Positions 7,785 through 17,372 of a DNA stretch of 64,000 bases are shown here, in pieces (positions within the stretch are counted from its first letter, which is position 1; each line of letters begins with the position of its first letter). The notes below the pieces were generated by a model. The model was given only the letters and a program-made list of their open reading frames with translations, was not told the origin of the DNA and made no database searches. The DNA is from Brevibacillus massiliensis. Lineage in GTDB: Bacteria; Bacillota; Bacilli; Brevibacillales; Brevibacillaceae. A program made the position numbers and the translations under genes. The DNA lies in the NCBI RefSeq assembly GCF_000311785.1, contig NZ_HE978536.1, forward strand, positions 208,128-272,127, in the 5' to 3' direction.

Positions 7785-8302
7785 CCCAATCCCTCCTCGA
7801 TGAGCAGCGGCTTCAGCTGCTGCCGTGCGCGATGAAGCCGGGTGCGCACCGTCCCTTCCGACACGCCAAGGACTTCGGCGGCCTCGGCGATCGACAGCCC
7901 TCCGTAATAGTACAAGAGGATCACTTCCCGATAGGCGGCAGGCAGGCTCATCACCAACTGGGCGACATTTTCCCTGCCCAGTTTTTCCAACGCCTCCGCT
8001 TCCACCGTGGTCTGGCTTTGCCTGAATACTCTAGAAACCGGAAACACCCGGCGAAGGGCCCACGAACGCAGATATCCCTTGGACTCGTTGACAGCAATCT
8101 TATACAGCCAGGTCTGGATGGCCGATTCCCCGCGAAATCCGTCCAGGCTGCGGTATACCTTGACAAATACATCCTGCGTAATGTCCTCCGCTGCGCTGCG
8201 GTCTCCGACCAGCAGGTAGACGAGCCGGAGCACTTTGGTCCCGTACTCCTGCATCAGCGCAGATAATCTTGCCTCCTTCGTCTGCTCCAATCGCGCTTCC
8301 AA
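7775..8302 (-). CDS. ECF RNA polymerase sigma factor
   Basis: A sigma-70 family protein of the ECF type, about 175 residues. Region 2 is at AEDITQDVFVKVYRSLDGFRG and WLYKIAVNESKGYLR; region 4 is at LPAAYREVILLYYYGGLSIAE and GVSEGTVRTRLHRAR. Sigma 1.1 and region 3 are absent. The frame is open up to 8338 (GTG). However, an ECF-type promoter predicted at 8343-8371 would start transcription about 8337, so the TTG at 8302 with GAGAGGG upstream is preferred. It heads a two-gene operon with its anti-sigma. Confidence 0.9.
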   Translation of the reverse strand: MEARLEQTKEARLSALMQEYGTKVLRLVYLLVGDRSAAEDITQDVFVKVYRSLDGFRGESAIQTWLYKIAVNESKGYLRSWALRRVFPVSRVFRQSQTTVEAEALEKLGRENVAQLVMSLPAAYREVILLYYYGGLSIAEAAEVLGVSEGTVRTRLHRARQQLKPLLIEEGLGWT

Positions 8303-8342
8303 CCTGTTCAGCCCTCTCACTCCCTTCGAAGCCCTCACACTT

Positions 8343-8371
8343 TAGATGCGGCAGGCAGAGATTTGGTTACA
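8343..8371 (-). promoter_or_regulatory. ECF-type promoter upstream of the first ECF sigma gene
   Basis: Minus strand -35 TGTAAC (8366-8371), 17-base spacer, -10 CATCTA (8343-8348). The AAC core of the -35 and the spacing resemble ECF promoters. This would make the sigma factor self-activating. Confidence 0.45.
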
Positions 8372-8612
8372 GAAATGCAGAAATATCCCCCAACTTTTTG
8401 TATTGAGGGATGTACCTGTCAGCCTTTTGCCCGTTGCCAAAGCCACTCCAGCGGACCAAACTGAAAGTAATGATGCTGCCAAATAAATGGAACAAGCGGC
8501 CGGCAATCCCGAGCAATGCAAAGCCCCTCAGGTAATCGGGCGTATCGATTGGCTTCTTTGTCTCGATCGGTTTCTCCGATATCCCCCAATACGGAGAAAA
8601 ATCGGTTTTCAT
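8367..8612 (-). CDS. Small hypothetical protein with a DUF418-like opening, possibly a remnant
   Basis: An 81-codon frame from the ATG at 8612, with AAGGGAA a few bases upstream. Residues about 24-36 read PDYLRGFALLGI, which resembles the conserved start of DUF418 membrane proteins, but the rest does not continue that family and only one hydrophobic stretch follows. The frame partly covers the predicted ECF promoter. It may be a decayed fragment or not expressed at all. Confidence 0.3.
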   Translation of the reverse strand: MKTDFSPYWGISEKPIETKKPIDTPDYLRGFALLGIAGRLFHLFGSIITFSLVRWSGFGNGQKADRYIPQYKKLGDISAFL

Positions 8613-8666
8613 TACATTTCCCTTACGTCTTTGCAAGGTTTGGGGAGACAGCCGATTAACCGGAAA

Positions 8667-8713
8667 AGAGGCAGCTCCCGAATGGAAATAAAATCCATTT
8701 TGGAACTGCCTCT
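8667..8713 (-). terminator. Terminator of the dipeptide operon
   Basis: Twelve-base arms (AGAGGCAGCTCC and GGAACTGCCTCT, one G-U pair) with a 23-base loop that can pair further. On the minus strand TTTTCC follows. It lies 44 bases after the peptidase stop. Confidence 0.65.
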
Positions 8714-8756
8714 GTCATTCAATTCTTCAATCGGCATGCCGCAATGCCGGCTGCCG

Positions 8757-9848
8757 TCAACCGATCACGGTAAGCTCTTTCGGAAAACGGGTCAATACCT
8801 CTACTCCCTCGTCTGTCACCAGAACGTCGTCTTCGATGCGGACGCCGCCCACCCCGGGCAGGTAGATGCCGGGCTCGATGGTGAAGACCATCCCTGCCGA
8901 TGTCAGTTCCTGGTTCTCCCCGTGAACAGACGGGTACTCGTGCACATCGATGCCAAGGCCGTGTCCCAGGCGGTGGATGAAGTATTCACCGTAGCCGCGT
9001 TCGGTGATGACATCGCGGGCTGCCTGATCCAGGCTGGCCAGCGTCACTCCCGGCCGGGTCGCTTCAATCGCCGCCAGATTTGCGGCAAGCACGGCGTCAT
9101 AGATGGCTTTTTGCCGGTCATCCACATCGCCTACGGCAAACGTGCGGGAGATGTCGGACGCATATCCGTCCACATACACGCCTAAATCGAACAGCAGCAG
9201 TTCGCCCTGCCGGATTTTCCGCTCTCCCGGGTTGCCGTGCGGCAGTGCCGCTTTTTCACCCGCCAGCACCGTCGTAATAAACGACGGGCCGTCGGCTCCG
9301 AGCATTTTCATCTGGTACTCCAGCTCAGCGACGATCTCCAGTTCGCTTACCCCGGCTTTTACTTTTTGCAGTCCGCGGCGCAGCACCTCTTCGATCACTT
9401 CAATCGCCCGCTTGATGCGCTGTACCTCATCCGGGCTTTTTTTCAGCCGCATCGCCTGCAGCGGCGCCTCAACGTCGATGTAGGCATCCGCCCCGACTGC
9501 CGCGGCAATCGCTTCAAACCGCTTGACAGTCAGTTGGTTCTTTTCCACGCCCAACCGTTTTAGCCGATCAGGCAAAGCCTGTTTCAACACGGCATAGGGG
9601 TCTTGTGTATCCGTATGGGTCATGATCTTCTGAACGGAGGAGACAGCCGCTGCCGCTTCGCGCTCAAGCGCCGGCACGATCAGCACCGGCTCTCCCTCGC
9701 CCGGTATGACCAAACCCAAAAACCGTTCGTGCGGGTCTGTCAAAAATCCCGTAAGATAGTAGACGTGTCGCGGGTCTGTCACGACAGCCGCATCCAACCC
9801 ATTTTGTTCCATCCATGATTGCAGCGTGAGAATCCGCTGTTCGCTCAT
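8757..9848 (-). CDS. M24-family Xaa-Pro peptidase
   Basis: A 363-residue cytoplasmic metallopeptidase with a creatinase-like N-terminal domain (VTDPRHVYYLTGFLTD) and a C-terminal pita-bread domain. Metal ligands are visible in order: Asp in LLLFDLGVYVDGYASDISRTF (two Asp), His in HRLGHGLGIDVHEYP, Glu in FTIEPGIYLPG and Glu in GGVRIEDDVLVT. It hydrolyses peptides with proline in the second position. Start is placed at the ATG with AGGTGA six bases upstream. It is the last gene after a dipeptide importer, 69 bases behind the permease, so it probably degrades the imported peptides. Confidence 0.93.
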   Translation of the reverse strand: MSEQRILTLQSWMEQNGLDAAVVTDPRHVYYLTGFLTDPHERFLGLVIPGEGEPVLIVPALEREAAAAVSSVQKIMTHTDTQDPYAVLKQALPDRLKRLGVEKNQLTVKRFEAIAAAVGADAYIDVEAPLQAMRLKKSPDEVQRIKRAIEVIEEVLRRGLQKVKAGVSELEIVAELEYQMKMLGADGPSFITTVLAGEKAALPHGNPGERKIRQGELLLFDLGVYVDGYASDISRTFAVGDVDDRQKAIYDAVLAANLAAIEATRPGVTLASLDQAARDVITERGYGEYFIHRLGHGLGIDVHEYPSVHGENQELTSAGMVFTIEPGIYLPGVGGVRIEDDVLVTDEGVEVLTRFPKELTVIG

Positions 9849-9917
9849 TTGCACTCACCTGTCTTTCTCCGTACTCACTTCGAGCATATCACGATCTTGC
9901 CCGGATGAGAAGTAAGG

Positions 9918-10811
9918 CTAGTTTTTCATGCGGGGATCGATGGCGTCGCGCAGCCCGTCCCCGACCAGGTTAAACCCGAGGACGGTCAGCATGATCGAAA
10001 TTCCCGGGAAAATCATCGTCCAGGGCGCCTTTTGAATGTACTCTTTGGCATCTGACAGCATTTTCCCCCACTCCGGCTCCGGCGGTTGGGCGCCCAATCC
10101 CAAAAATCCCAGGGCTGCCGCCTCGATGATGGCCGTCGCCACACACAGCGTCCCGGTTACAATGATCGGCGCCAGGCTGTTGGGCAGCAGGTGATGGAAG
10201 ATGATCCGGGCATCGGTCATCCCGAGCGCTTTGGCTGCCATCACAAATTCCTCTTCCTTCAAGCTCATCACCCTGGACCGGATCAACCGCCCAAACGTAG
10301 GCACATTGATGATGGCGATCGCCAGCAGGGCGTTTCGCAGGGAGGGCCCCAGGATCGCAACGATCGCGATAGCGAGAAGAATGCTGGGGAAGGCCAGCAT
10401 GATGTCAAAAATCCGCGAGATCAGCATGTCAATCCACCTGCCGTAAAATCCGGCGAGCAGCCCGAGCAGCGAGCCGACGACGATCGAGCCGATCACGGAG
10501 GATGTGCCTACCCAAAGGGAGATACGCGCTCCGTAGACGATCCGGGAAAACATGTCCCGCCCGTTGTAATCGGTCCCAAACCAATGTTCGGCGGACGGCG
10601 GCTTGTTGCGGTTCAGCAGTTCTCCTTCGTCATAGGGATACCTGGCGATAACGGGGGCGAGCAGGGCGACCGCCACAAAAAAAACGATAATTCCCAAACC
10701 GAGCATCGCCATCCTGTTTTTCCGCAGCGTGCGCCACGCGTCCCGCCACGGGGAAGATACTTCCTCGGCTGCCCGGTTTAGCGGGACCGTCGTTGTTTCT
10801 ACTTCGGCCAT
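9918..10811 (-). CDS. Peptide ABC transporter permease (DppC/OppC type)
   Basis: A 297-residue membrane protein. The N-terminal cytoplasmic part leads into AMLGLGIIVFFVAVALLAPVIA. The characteristic DppC segment HWFGTDYNGRDMFSRIVYGARI follows, and the EAA loop is MAAKALGMTDARIIFHHLLPN. Six membrane segments are expected. Start is the ATG with GGAGGAGG at proper distance; two codons upstream another ATG is too close. It partners the DppB-type permease 15 bases upstream. Confidence 0.94.
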   Translation of the reverse strand: MAEVETTTVPLNRAAEEVSSPWRDAWRTLRKNRMAMLGLGIIVFFVAVALLAPVIARYPYDEGELLNRNKPPSAEHWFGTDYNGRDMFSRIVYGARISLWVGTSSVIGSIVVGSLLGLLAGFYGRWIDMLISRIFDIMLAFPSILLAIAIVAILGPSLRNALLAIAIINVPTFGRLIRSRVMSLKEEEFVMAAKALGMTDARIIFHHLLPNSLAPIIVTGTLCVATAIIEAAALGFLGLGAQPPEPEWGKMLSDAKEYIQKAPWTMIFPGISIMLTVLGFNLVGDGLRDAIDPRMKN

Positions 10812-10826
10812 GTCCATCCTCCTCCT

Positions 10827-11831
10827 TTACCGGTATTTAATGCGCGGATCGATGTAGGCGTACAGCAAGTCGACCACTAGATTGATCATGACGAAGATGG
10901 TTGCAATGACGAGGATCCCGGATTGGATCACGGTGTAATCGCGGTTGAGGATCGCCGAGTAGATGTACCTGCCGACGCCCGGCCAGCCGAAGATCGTCTC
11001 CGTCAGCACGGCGCCCCCCAGCAGCAGGCCCGTCTGCAATCCGATTACCGTGAGGACGGGAATAAAGGCATTCTTCAAGCCGTGCTTGTACACGACAAGG
11101 AATTGCCCGACCCCTTTGGCCCTCGCCGTGCGGATGAAGTCAGACCGCATCACCTCCAGCATGCTTGACCGGGTGATGCGGGCGATGATCGCCATCGGGA
11201 TGGTTCCGAGCGCAACACCGGGCAGGATCAGGTGCTGGATCACATCTTTAAACTGGTCAAAGCGGCCGGCGAGAAGCGAATCAAGTAGATAAAAGTGCGT
11301 GACGGTGACAACCGGATCGCGCGGATTATCCCTTCCAATCGAAGGCAGCCATTTCAGCTCCTGGGCGAAATACCACTGTTCCATCAAGCCAAGCCAAAAG
11401 ACCGGCATCGAGACGCCGATCAGGGCGATCAGCATGGCGATATAGTCAAACCATGAATTCTGTTTCCAGGCGGAAATGATGCCCGCATTCACGCCGATAA
11501 ACACCGCAAAAAACATGCTGACCGCCGTCAATTCTGCGGTTGCGGCCAGGTATGGGACGATTTCAGCGGAAATGGGCGCCTTCGTGTGCAGCGAGGTGCC
11601 CAGGTTTCCCGTCAAAATATCTTTGAGATAGGCGAAGTATTGAATGTACCAGGGGTTGTTCAAACCGAGGCTTTCCCGGAGTTCAGCGATTGCTTTTGGA
11701 CTTGCTTTCTCGCCGAGAATGGTCAGCGCCGGATCTCCGGGGATGGCGTGAATGATCGAAAAAACGACGATGGACATTCCCAAAAGGACAGGGATCAACA
11801 TCAGCAGCCGACGGGCTGTATACGCTAGCAA
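10827..11831 (-). CDS. Peptide ABC transporter permease (DppB/OppB type)
   Basis: A 334-residue permease beginning with the typical RRLLMLIPVLLGMSIVVFSI segment and continuing with IPGDPALTILGEKASPKAIAELRE, which marks the DppB/OppB extracellular loop. The EAA-like motif is VGQFLVVYKHGLKNAFIPVLT. TTG start, with GAGGAG eight bases upstream. It follows the binding-protein gene after an intercistronic hairpin. Confidence 0.94.
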   Translation of the reverse strand: MLAYTARRLLMLIPVLLGMSIVVFSIIHAIPGDPALTILGEKASPKAIAELRESLGLNNPWYIQYFAYLKDILTGNLGTSLHTKAPISAEIVPYLAATAELTAVSMFFAVFIGVNAGIISAWKQNSWFDYIAMLIALIGVSMPVFWLGLMEQWYFAQELKWLPSIGRDNPRDPVVTVTHFYLLDSLLAGRFDQFKDVIQHLILPGVALGTIPMAIIARITRSSMLEVMRSDFIRTARAKGVGQFLVVYKHGLKNAFIPVLTVIGLQTGLLLGGAVLTETIFGWPGVGRYIYSAILNRDYTVIQSGILVIATIFVMINLVVDLLYAYIDPRIKYR

Positions 11832-11894
11832 GTGACCATCTCCTCGCTCTTATTTGCATTGCTTCGTGTGAGAGATCGCCATGGGAAGCAATGG

Positions 11895-11923
11895 CGGGCA
11901 AGGAGAGGAACCCCCCTTGCCCG
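11895..11923 (-). other. Intercistronic hairpin after the dipeptide-binding protein gene
   Basis: CGGGCAAGG / CCTTGCCCG, a 9-bp stem with an 11-base loop, between the binding-protein stop and the permease start. No T-run follows on the minus strand. It sits in the same place as the hairpins after the two other binding-protein genes of this window. Confidence 0.65.
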
Positions 11924-11944
11924 TCTCCCGCAGTTTTTACAGCC

Positions 11945-13612
11945 TTATTCCATATCCACTTTTTTCAGGTACTCTGTTCCTTTCGGATGAGGAATGTAGT
12001 TTTTGACGCTCGCCTTTGCCGCTATACCCGGCTCCGCGTGTGCGATCGGAACGACCGGCACCTCATCAAACAAGATCTCCTGCACCTTTTTGTACAGCTC
12101 GCTGCGCTTGGCCGGGTCCACTTCGGTCTGCGCTTTCAGCAGAAGCTGATGGACTTCTTCATTGGCGTAGCGGGTGCGGTTTCCGCCGCCGATGTTGTTT
12201 TTATCGAGCAGGACGTAAATGAAGTTGTCCGGGTCGCCGTTATCCCCGTTCCAGCCGAGGAGGTACATCTCCTGCTCGCCCTTCTTCGTCTTGTCGAGGT
12301 AGGTCGCCCAGTCCATCGTGACGATCTCGGTCTCAATGCCGATTTTTTTGAAGTCCTGCTGCATCGCTTCCGCCATCTTTTGCCCATTGGGTATATAGGG
12401 ACGCGGAACAGGCATCGCCCAGAACTTCGTCTTGAATCCATCGGGATAACCCGCTTCGGCGAGAAGCTGCTTCGCCTTCTCGAGGTTGAATTCGCGGTCC
12501 TTGATCTGATCGTTGTACCCGAGCAGGATCGGCGGCATTATGTTGACCGCCGGCATAGCCAAGCCGGAGTAGAAGGCTTCGACCAGCGCCGGCTTGTTGA
12601 CGGCATAGGCGATCGCTTGCCGGACCCGCTTGTCGTCAAACGGTTTCTTCTCTACGTTAAAGCTGAGGAAACCGATGTTCATCGGCGGCCGGGTCATCAG
12701 CTGCAGGTCGCTGTTCGCCTTGACCGTTTCGGCGTCTTCCGGGTTAAGGCCGTCCATGACGTCAATTTCGCCTGATTGCAAGGCCGTCAAGCGGGCACTG
12801 TTGTCGGGGATGACCTTGAATACCACTTTGTCCAGCTTCGGAAGATCTTTGTTCCAGTAATCCGGATTTTTCTCGATCGTGATGTGGTCGTTTCGCTGCC
12901 ACTCGACGAATGTAAACGGTCCGGTGCCGACCGGATGCTCGCCAAACTTCTCCTTTTGCTCCTGCAGCGCCTTCGGCGAGGCGATCGCGAACGGAAACAT
13001 GCCCAGGTTGGCCAGGAACGGCGCCTGTGAGCGGTTCAAATCAAATTCGACGGTGTATTCGTCGACGACCTTCACTTCTTTGATCACGTGATCGGGATCG
13101 CCCTTGTAGCCGCCAAACATGTCGTTGTAGTAGGCAAATCCTTCCGGGCTGTGCAGCGGGTTGTTCTTGTCCATCCAGCGCTCGAAGTTGAATTTGACAG
13201 CTTCGGCATTAAAATCGGTGCCATCGTGGAACTTTACGCCCTTGCGCAGGTGGAAGGTGTACTTGAGGCCGCTGGGATCAATATCCCATTTCTCGGCCAG
13301 CCCGGGAACGATCTCCATCGTACCGTCCGCGTATTCGACCAAGGTCTCCATGATGTTTTCCGTCACACGGGCGGATTCGCCGTCATCGATGGTAGCCGGA
13401 TCGAGGCTGACGGTATCGCCGCCGCGGCCGTAGATCAGTACTTTTTCACCCGTTTTGCCTGTTTCGGCCGGCTGCTGTGGCTGCTTCTGCTCCGGCTGCC
13501 CTCCCTGGTTGTCGGACGGCTGGGCTGCCTGTTGGCTGCCGCTGCATCCGGCAAGGGCCAGCGCAAGGGCCAGCATTCCGGAAAATGCTGCGCTAAGAAC
13601 TCTCTTTTTCAT
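11945..13612 (-). CDS. Peptide-binding lipoprotein (family 5 solute-binding protein, DppA-like)
   Basis: A 555-residue exported binding protein. The signal peptide ends in the lipobox ALAGC (Cys23), followed by a Gln/Pro-rich linker to about residue 55. The family 5 signature is present at GGDTVSLDPATIDDGESARVTENIME (split over residues 64-89), with HLRKGVKFHDGTDFNAEAVKFN soon after. It delivers di- or oligopeptides to the adjacent permeases. Gene order D-F-A-B-C differs from the usual A-B-C-D-F. Confidence 0.93.
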   Translation of the reverse strand: MKKRVLSAAFSGMLALALALAGCSGSQQAAQPSDNQGGQPEQKQPQQPAETGKTGEKVLIYGRGGDTVSLDPATIDDGESARVTENIMETLVEYADGTMEIVPGLAEKWDIDPSGLKYTFHLRKGVKFHDGTDFNAEAVKFNFERWMDKNNPLHSPEGFAYYNDMFGGYKGDPDHVIKEVKVVDEYTVEFDLNRSQAPFLANLGMFPFAIASPKALQEQKEKFGEHPVGTGPFTFVEWQRNDHITIEKNPDYWNKDLPKLDKVVFKVIPDNSARLTALQSGEIDVMDGLNPEDAETVKANSDLQLMTRPPMNIGFLSFNVEKKPFDDKRVRQAIAYAVNKPALVEAFYSGLAMPAVNIMPPILLGYNDQIKDREFNLEKAKQLLAEAGYPDGFKTKFWAMPVPRPYIPNGQKMAEAMQQDFKKIGIETEIVTMDWATYLDKTKKGEQEMYLLGWNGDNGDPDNFIYVLLDKNNIGGGNRTRYANEEVHQLLLKAQTEVDPAKRSELYKKVQEILFDEVPVVPIAHAEPGIAAKASVKNYIPHPKGTEYLKKVDME

Positions 13613-13709
13613 CCATTTTCCCCCTTTTCACATGGCTATGGTTGAAACTCCCTCGCCTACTTCCCGTTTGTCGCCGGCAACGCCTCCTTTGCTCATCTGC
13701 TCGCAGCAT

Positions 13710-14681
13710 TCATGATGTGTATAAATGGCAGGCCACGTGTTGTCCGTCCCCGATGTCGCGAAATTTTGGGGGAACACTGCGGCACACCTCCTTCACTTGG
13801 GGACAGCGGGTGTGAAACGTGCAGCCTGCCGGCGGCTCAGCCGGGTTTGGCACATCCCCCTGTAAAATGATCCGCTCCCGCTTCAGGTCCGGATCGGCGC
13901 TCGGAACGGCCGAAAGCAATGCCTGGGTGTAGGGATGGAGCGGTTTTTCGTACAGGCGGTCCTTGTCGGCGAGCTCAACAAGCCGACCCAGGTACATGAC
14001 ACCGACCCGGTCGCTGACGTGCCGAACGACACTCAAGTCGTGGGCAATGAATATGTACGTAAGGCCAAAATCCCGCTGCAGGTCCTGCATCAGGTTAAGC
14101 ACCTGGGATTGGATCGACACGTCTAAAGCGGAGACCGGTTCATCGGCTATGATCAACTTGGGATGCAGCATCAGCGCCCTGGCAATGCCGATGCGCTGCC
14201 GCTGGCCCCCGCTGAATTGATGCGGATAACGGCTGGCGTGGTAGCTGGACAAGCCGACCACCTCCAGCATCTCTTCCATGCGTTTTTTGCGTTCTTTGGC
14301 ACTGCCGATGCCGTGGACGATCAACGGTTCTTCGAGGATTTTCTCAACGTTTTTCCGGGGATTGAGCGAGGCGAACGGATCCTGGAAGACGATTTGCATG
14401 TTGCGGCGGATCTGCCGCATGTCCGCCTTCCCCAGCTTGGTAATGGAGCGGCCTTCAAAGAGGATGTCGCCTTCGGTAGGTTCGATCAGCCTCAGGATCG
14501 TGCGTCCGATCGTCGATTTTCCGCAGCCGCTCTCCCCTACCAGCCCGAGCGTCTCACCCTGGTTTACGGCAAACGTAACCCCATCCACCGCCTTGACCTG
14601 TCCGACCTGTCGGCCAAACACGCCGCCGGTGATCGGGTAGTATTTTTTCAATTGCTGTACGCTGAGCAGTTCTGCAGCCAC
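13710..14681 (-). CDS. Peptide ABC transporter ATP-binding protein (DppF/OppF type)
   Basis: A 323-residue ATPase. Walker A is [13 protein letters not shown], the signature is [16 protein letters not shown], and Walker B is [12 protein letters not shown]. The oligopeptide-type C-terminal extension contains Cys residues ([21 protein letters not shown]), which in relatives bind an iron-sulfur cluster or metal. Start is the GTG with AAGGAG seven bases upstream. A TTG two codons earlier is too close to that site. Confidence 0.94.
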   Translation of the reverse strand: MAAELLSVQQLKKYYPITGGVFGRQVGQVKAVDGVTFAVNQGETLGLVGESGCGKSTIGRTILRLIEPTEGDILFEGRSITKLGKADMRQIRRNMQIVFQDPFASLNPRKNVEKILEEPLIVHGIGSAKERKKRMEEMLEVVGLSSYHASRYPHQFSGGQRQRIGIARALMLHPKLIIADEPVSALDVSIQSQVLNLMQDLQRDFGLTYIFIAHDLSVVRHVSDRVGVMYLGRLVELADKDRLYEKPLHPYTQALLSAVPSADPDLKRERIILQGDVPNPAEPPAGCTFHTRCPQVKEVCRSVPPKFRDIGDGQHVACHLYTS

Positions 14682-14699
14682 TGACAAGCTCCTTTCCGC

Positions 14700-15668
14700 C
14701 TAGTTGTTCAACCAACAGCGGGACATATGTCCAGCCCCTGCCTGGGTCAATTCGGGCATTTGTACGCAACACTTCTCCATCGCGGATTCGCAGCGAGGGG
14801 CAAAACGGCAGCCGGCAGCAAGCTCACCGGGAGTCGGAACATTCCCCGGTATCGAATAGAGGCGCTGTTTTTTTTCTTCCAGTTTGGGGATGGAATTGAT
14901 CAGGCCGATGGTGTAGGGATGGGCCGGATGCTTGAGTATGGTGCGGACGTCGCCTTCTTCGACGATGTTTCCGGCGTACATCACGGCTACCCGGTCGCAA
15001 ATTTCTGCGACGACTCCCAGGTCGTGCGTAATCAGCAGGATCGCCGTGCCCGACTCCCGGTTCAAAGCGCGCATCAAGTCGAGAATCTGCGCCTGGATCG
15101 TGACGTCCAGTGCAGTCGTAGGCTCATCGGCGATCAACAGCTTGGGATTGCATGCCATCGCCAACGCGATCATAACCCGCTGCCGCATACCGCCGGAAAG
15201 CTGGTGCGGATACTCATCCACAATCGCCTCCGCACGCGGGATTCCCACTTTTTTCAGCATCTCGACGGAACGCAATCGGGCAGCCCGCTTCGTCGCCTTC
15301 GTATGGATGCGAACCACTTCGCTGATCTGGTCGCCAATCGTGTAGACGGGATTCAGAGAGGTCATCGGCTCTTGAAAAATCATCGCGATTTGATTTCCGC
15401 GAATCTTGCGCATTCGCCTCTCGCCTGCCCCGACCAGGTTTTCCCCTCTAAACCTGATCTGCCCGCCGACAATTCTTCCCGGAGGGCTTGGAATCAGCCC
15501 CATAATCGACAGGGAGGTAACACTTTTTCCGCAGCCGGATTCACCTACGAGTCCGAGGATCTCGCCCTCGCTGATCGACAAACTGACGCGATCTACGGCA
15601 GGCACTTCACCGCGGTCGGTAAAAAAGTACGTCTGCAGGTTCTCTATTTCCAGAATCGGTTGTGTCAA
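14700..15668 (-). CDS. Peptide ABC transporter ATP-binding protein (DppD/OppD type)
   Basis: A 322-residue ATPase, first gene of the operon. Walker A is [13 protein letters not shown], signature is [14 protein letters not shown], Walker B is [12 protein letters not shown]. The C-terminal oligopeptide domain has the Cys-containing text [22 protein letters not shown]. Start is taken as the TTG preceded by GAGGTG at six bases, six codons inside the longest frame. It forms a heterodimer with the next ATPase. Confidence 0.93.
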   Translation of the reverse strand: MTQPILEIENLQTYFFTDRGEVPAVDRVSLSISEGEILGLVGESGCGKSVTSLSIMGLIPSPPGRIVGGQIRFRGENLVGAGERRMRKIRGNQIAMIFQEPMTSLNPVYTIGDQISEVVRIHTKATKRAARLRSVEMLKKVGIPRAEAIVDEYPHQLSGGMRQRVMIALAMACNPKLLIADEPTTALDVTIQAQILDLMRALNRESGTAILLITHDLGVVAEICDRVAVMYAGNIVEEGDVRTILKHPAHPYTIGLINSIPKLEEKKQRLYSIPGNVPTPGELAAGCRFAPRCESAMEKCCVQMPELTQAGAGHMSRCWLNN

Positions 15669-15716
15669 AAAACGCACCTCACTCAATCACCGAAAATTCA
15701 AAATTGTATATATATT

Positions 15717-15745
15717 ATTATCACATTAAAAAAATTTCTGTTCAA
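15717..15745 (-). promoter_or_regulatory. Sigma-A promoter of the dipeptide operon
   Basis: Minus strand -35 TTGAAC (15740-15745), 17-base spacer, extended -10 TGTGATAAT (hexamer GATAAT at 15717-15722). The leader to the first start is about 40 bases and AT-rich. Confidence 0.65.
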
Positions 15746-15770
15746 TAAAAAAAATTCGACCATAACCGAC

Positions 15771-15803
15771 AAAAATAGGCCGGCCAGAAAACTCTGGCTG
15801 ACC
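15771..15803 (-). terminator. Terminator of spoIIP-yqxA
   Basis: Eleven-base arms (15778-15788 and 15793-15803, one mismatch and one G-U) with loop AAAC, followed on the minus strand by TATTTTT. It separates the spore operon from the dipeptide promoter. Confidence 0.75.
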
Positions 15804-15858
15804 TCATCATGGGAATCCGAAAGATCCTTTGCGGAAGGAAGCCCCTGGATAAACTACT

Positions 15859-16173
15859 TTACGGTTCGAAAAAGCCGGATATCCACTTTGCGATCGCATT
15901 GGTGCTGTCCCGCAGCCACTCGCCCGTCATGTTGCCGATCTGACTGATGTAGTTGGCACTCTCGATTTGATTCTGTTTGCCGCCTTGGTTCCCTACCGGA
16001 GCAACCTCGGTTTTCGCTTTGTCCACTTTTGTAATGTAGTAGGTCTGCTGTTTTTCAGCCGGCGTGCCGCCAACCTTGTGTATGCCCCGTTCGGCTGTTT
16101 GCAGTCCGAGGATGACCCCGACGAGGAGAAGAAAGAGCATGCCGGCCAGCTTCAGCGTCAGGTTCACCCGCAT
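15859..16173 (-). CDS. yqxA: YqxA-family (DUF3679) sporulation-linked protein
   Basis: A 104-residue protein with one N-terminal membrane segment (LAGMLFLLLVGVILGLQTAE) and an outer part ending in WISGFFEP. The order spoIIP-yqxA is conserved in Bacillus, and the protein matches DUF3679. Function is unknown. The ATG overlaps the spoIIP TGA by one base (TGATG), so expression should be coupled. A GTG two codons later has a better-spaced GAGGGG site. Confidence 0.8.
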   Translation of the reverse strand: MRVNLTLKLAGMLFLLLVGVILGLQTAERGIHKVGGTPAEKQQTYYITKVDKAKTEVAPVGNQGGKQNQIESANYISQIGNMTGEWLRDSTNAIAKWISGFFEP

Positions 16174-17345
16174 CACCCCTCGTTTGCCGCAGACGAAGCC
16201 GGAGCCGATACCGTCTCCGCTTGCCAGTAATAGTCGGCAAAGACCTCGGCAAATGCCTCGATGGCGTTCTTGCACTCTTGCAAATTGTTTTCCGTGCCGC
16301 CCACTTCGATCAGAATGCTGCCGGGTGAGACATGCTGATTGTACTCGCCGTTGCCCTCATTTTCCCCTTTGTCATCCAAACCGCGCGACAAGCCGGGATA
16401 CTTTTTCTCCAGCAGCGCGTTTAATTCGCTGGCGAACTTGCGGTTTTCCCGATAGTTCTCGTTGCGAGTCCCGACGACGAACATCAGGCGGGCATACGTC
16501 TTGCCGTTGATGGTGACCGTGGTTTTCTCGCGCGGAGAGTCGTCGCGATGAATGTCGAAAAAGTAATGCAAATCGCGGTTTTGCTTGGTGGCGGCGGTTA
16601 TGACCTTCAGCGATTGGGCGTACGACAAGCCGTAGCTCTTCCCTTGATCCAACAGTTCCTGATAGATGTCGTGACCGCTAAACTGTGTGCCGATTCCCCG
16701 GTCATTCAGAACCTCGGCCAGATGCTTGCCCACTAGGGAGATGTTTTGGGTAGGGTGATCGACAGCAGTGGAACCGGGTTTTCGCTCCGCTACGTCAAGC
16801 CAGGACTCCCGGTTGTGCGTATTGTACACAAAGACGACTTGCTTCTTCGGGTTTTTCGCTGCTGCCGAATCAGTCGGCTGTCCCGTCTCAGGCTGCTTCG
16901 TGCCATCGGCAGAATCGGCAGGCAGTGCAGCCGTTTCCCCTGCACCCAAAGGAGCCGCAGACTCTGCATACGCAAATGCCGGATCTTCGGCTGCCTCCGG
17001 CGTTTTCAACCCGGTCTGCTCGAGCGCCAGCATTCCCGGCAGCTCCCGTCCGATGACGGCGTGCAGATCGCCGGGGGAAATTCCCGTCAACACCTGAAAG
17101 ACAGAGTGGGAGATACTGTTTCCCTCACCGCCCGCAGGGGCTTGTACTTTTTCACTCAACAGCGGAATCTCCTTGCCCATCAACTGCAAAAAAGTCACCG
17201 TCGAAATCTCCGACACGGCGAGTTGTATGGTAGAAGAGCTGAGTACAGCACGATTTCCATTGATCGCCAAAAACCCCGTTAGCAAGAACAGCAGGGCGGT
17301 ACCGACTGACAGAATCGCAAATTGCCGCTGCAAAAGAGCTGCCAT
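16173..17345 (-). CDS. spoIIP: Stage II sporulation protein P
   Basis: A 390-residue membrane-anchored cell-wall hydrolase of the mother cell that works with SpoIID and SpoIIM in engulfment. One membrane segment near residues 9-28 (FAILSVGTALLFLLTGFLA) is followed by a variable Ala/Glu/Pro-rich linker. The catalytic SpoIIP domain starts at about residue 168 with VVFVYNTHNRESW and continues with FFDIHRDD and SILIEVGGTENNL. His in NTHN, His in DIHRD and Glu in IEVGG are the likely zinc ligands and catalytic residues. Start is the ATG behind AAAGGAGGAG; the longer frame upstream is rejected. Unusually, gpr is not next to it. Confidence 0.95.
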   Translation of the reverse strand: MAALLQRQFAILSVGTALLFLLTGFLAINGNRAVLSSSTIQLAVSEISTVTFLQLMGKEIPLLSEKVQAPAGGEGNSISHSVFQVLTGISPGDLHAVIGRELPGMLALEQTGLKTPEAAEDPAFAYAESAAPLGAGETAALPADSADGTKQPETGQPTDSAAAKNPKKQVVFVYNTHNRESWLDVAERKPGSTAVDHPTQNISLVGKHLAEVLNDRGIGTQFSGHDIYQELLDQGKSYGLSYAQSLKVITAATKQNRDLHYFFDIHRDDSPREKTTVTINGKTYARLMFVVGTRNENYRENRKFASELNALLEKKYPGLSRGLDDKGENEGNGEYNQHVSPGSILIEVGGTENNLQECKNAIEAFAEVFADYYWQAETVSAPASSAANEG

Positions 17346-17372
17346 CTCTACTCCTCCTTTGGCGCTTGTCTG

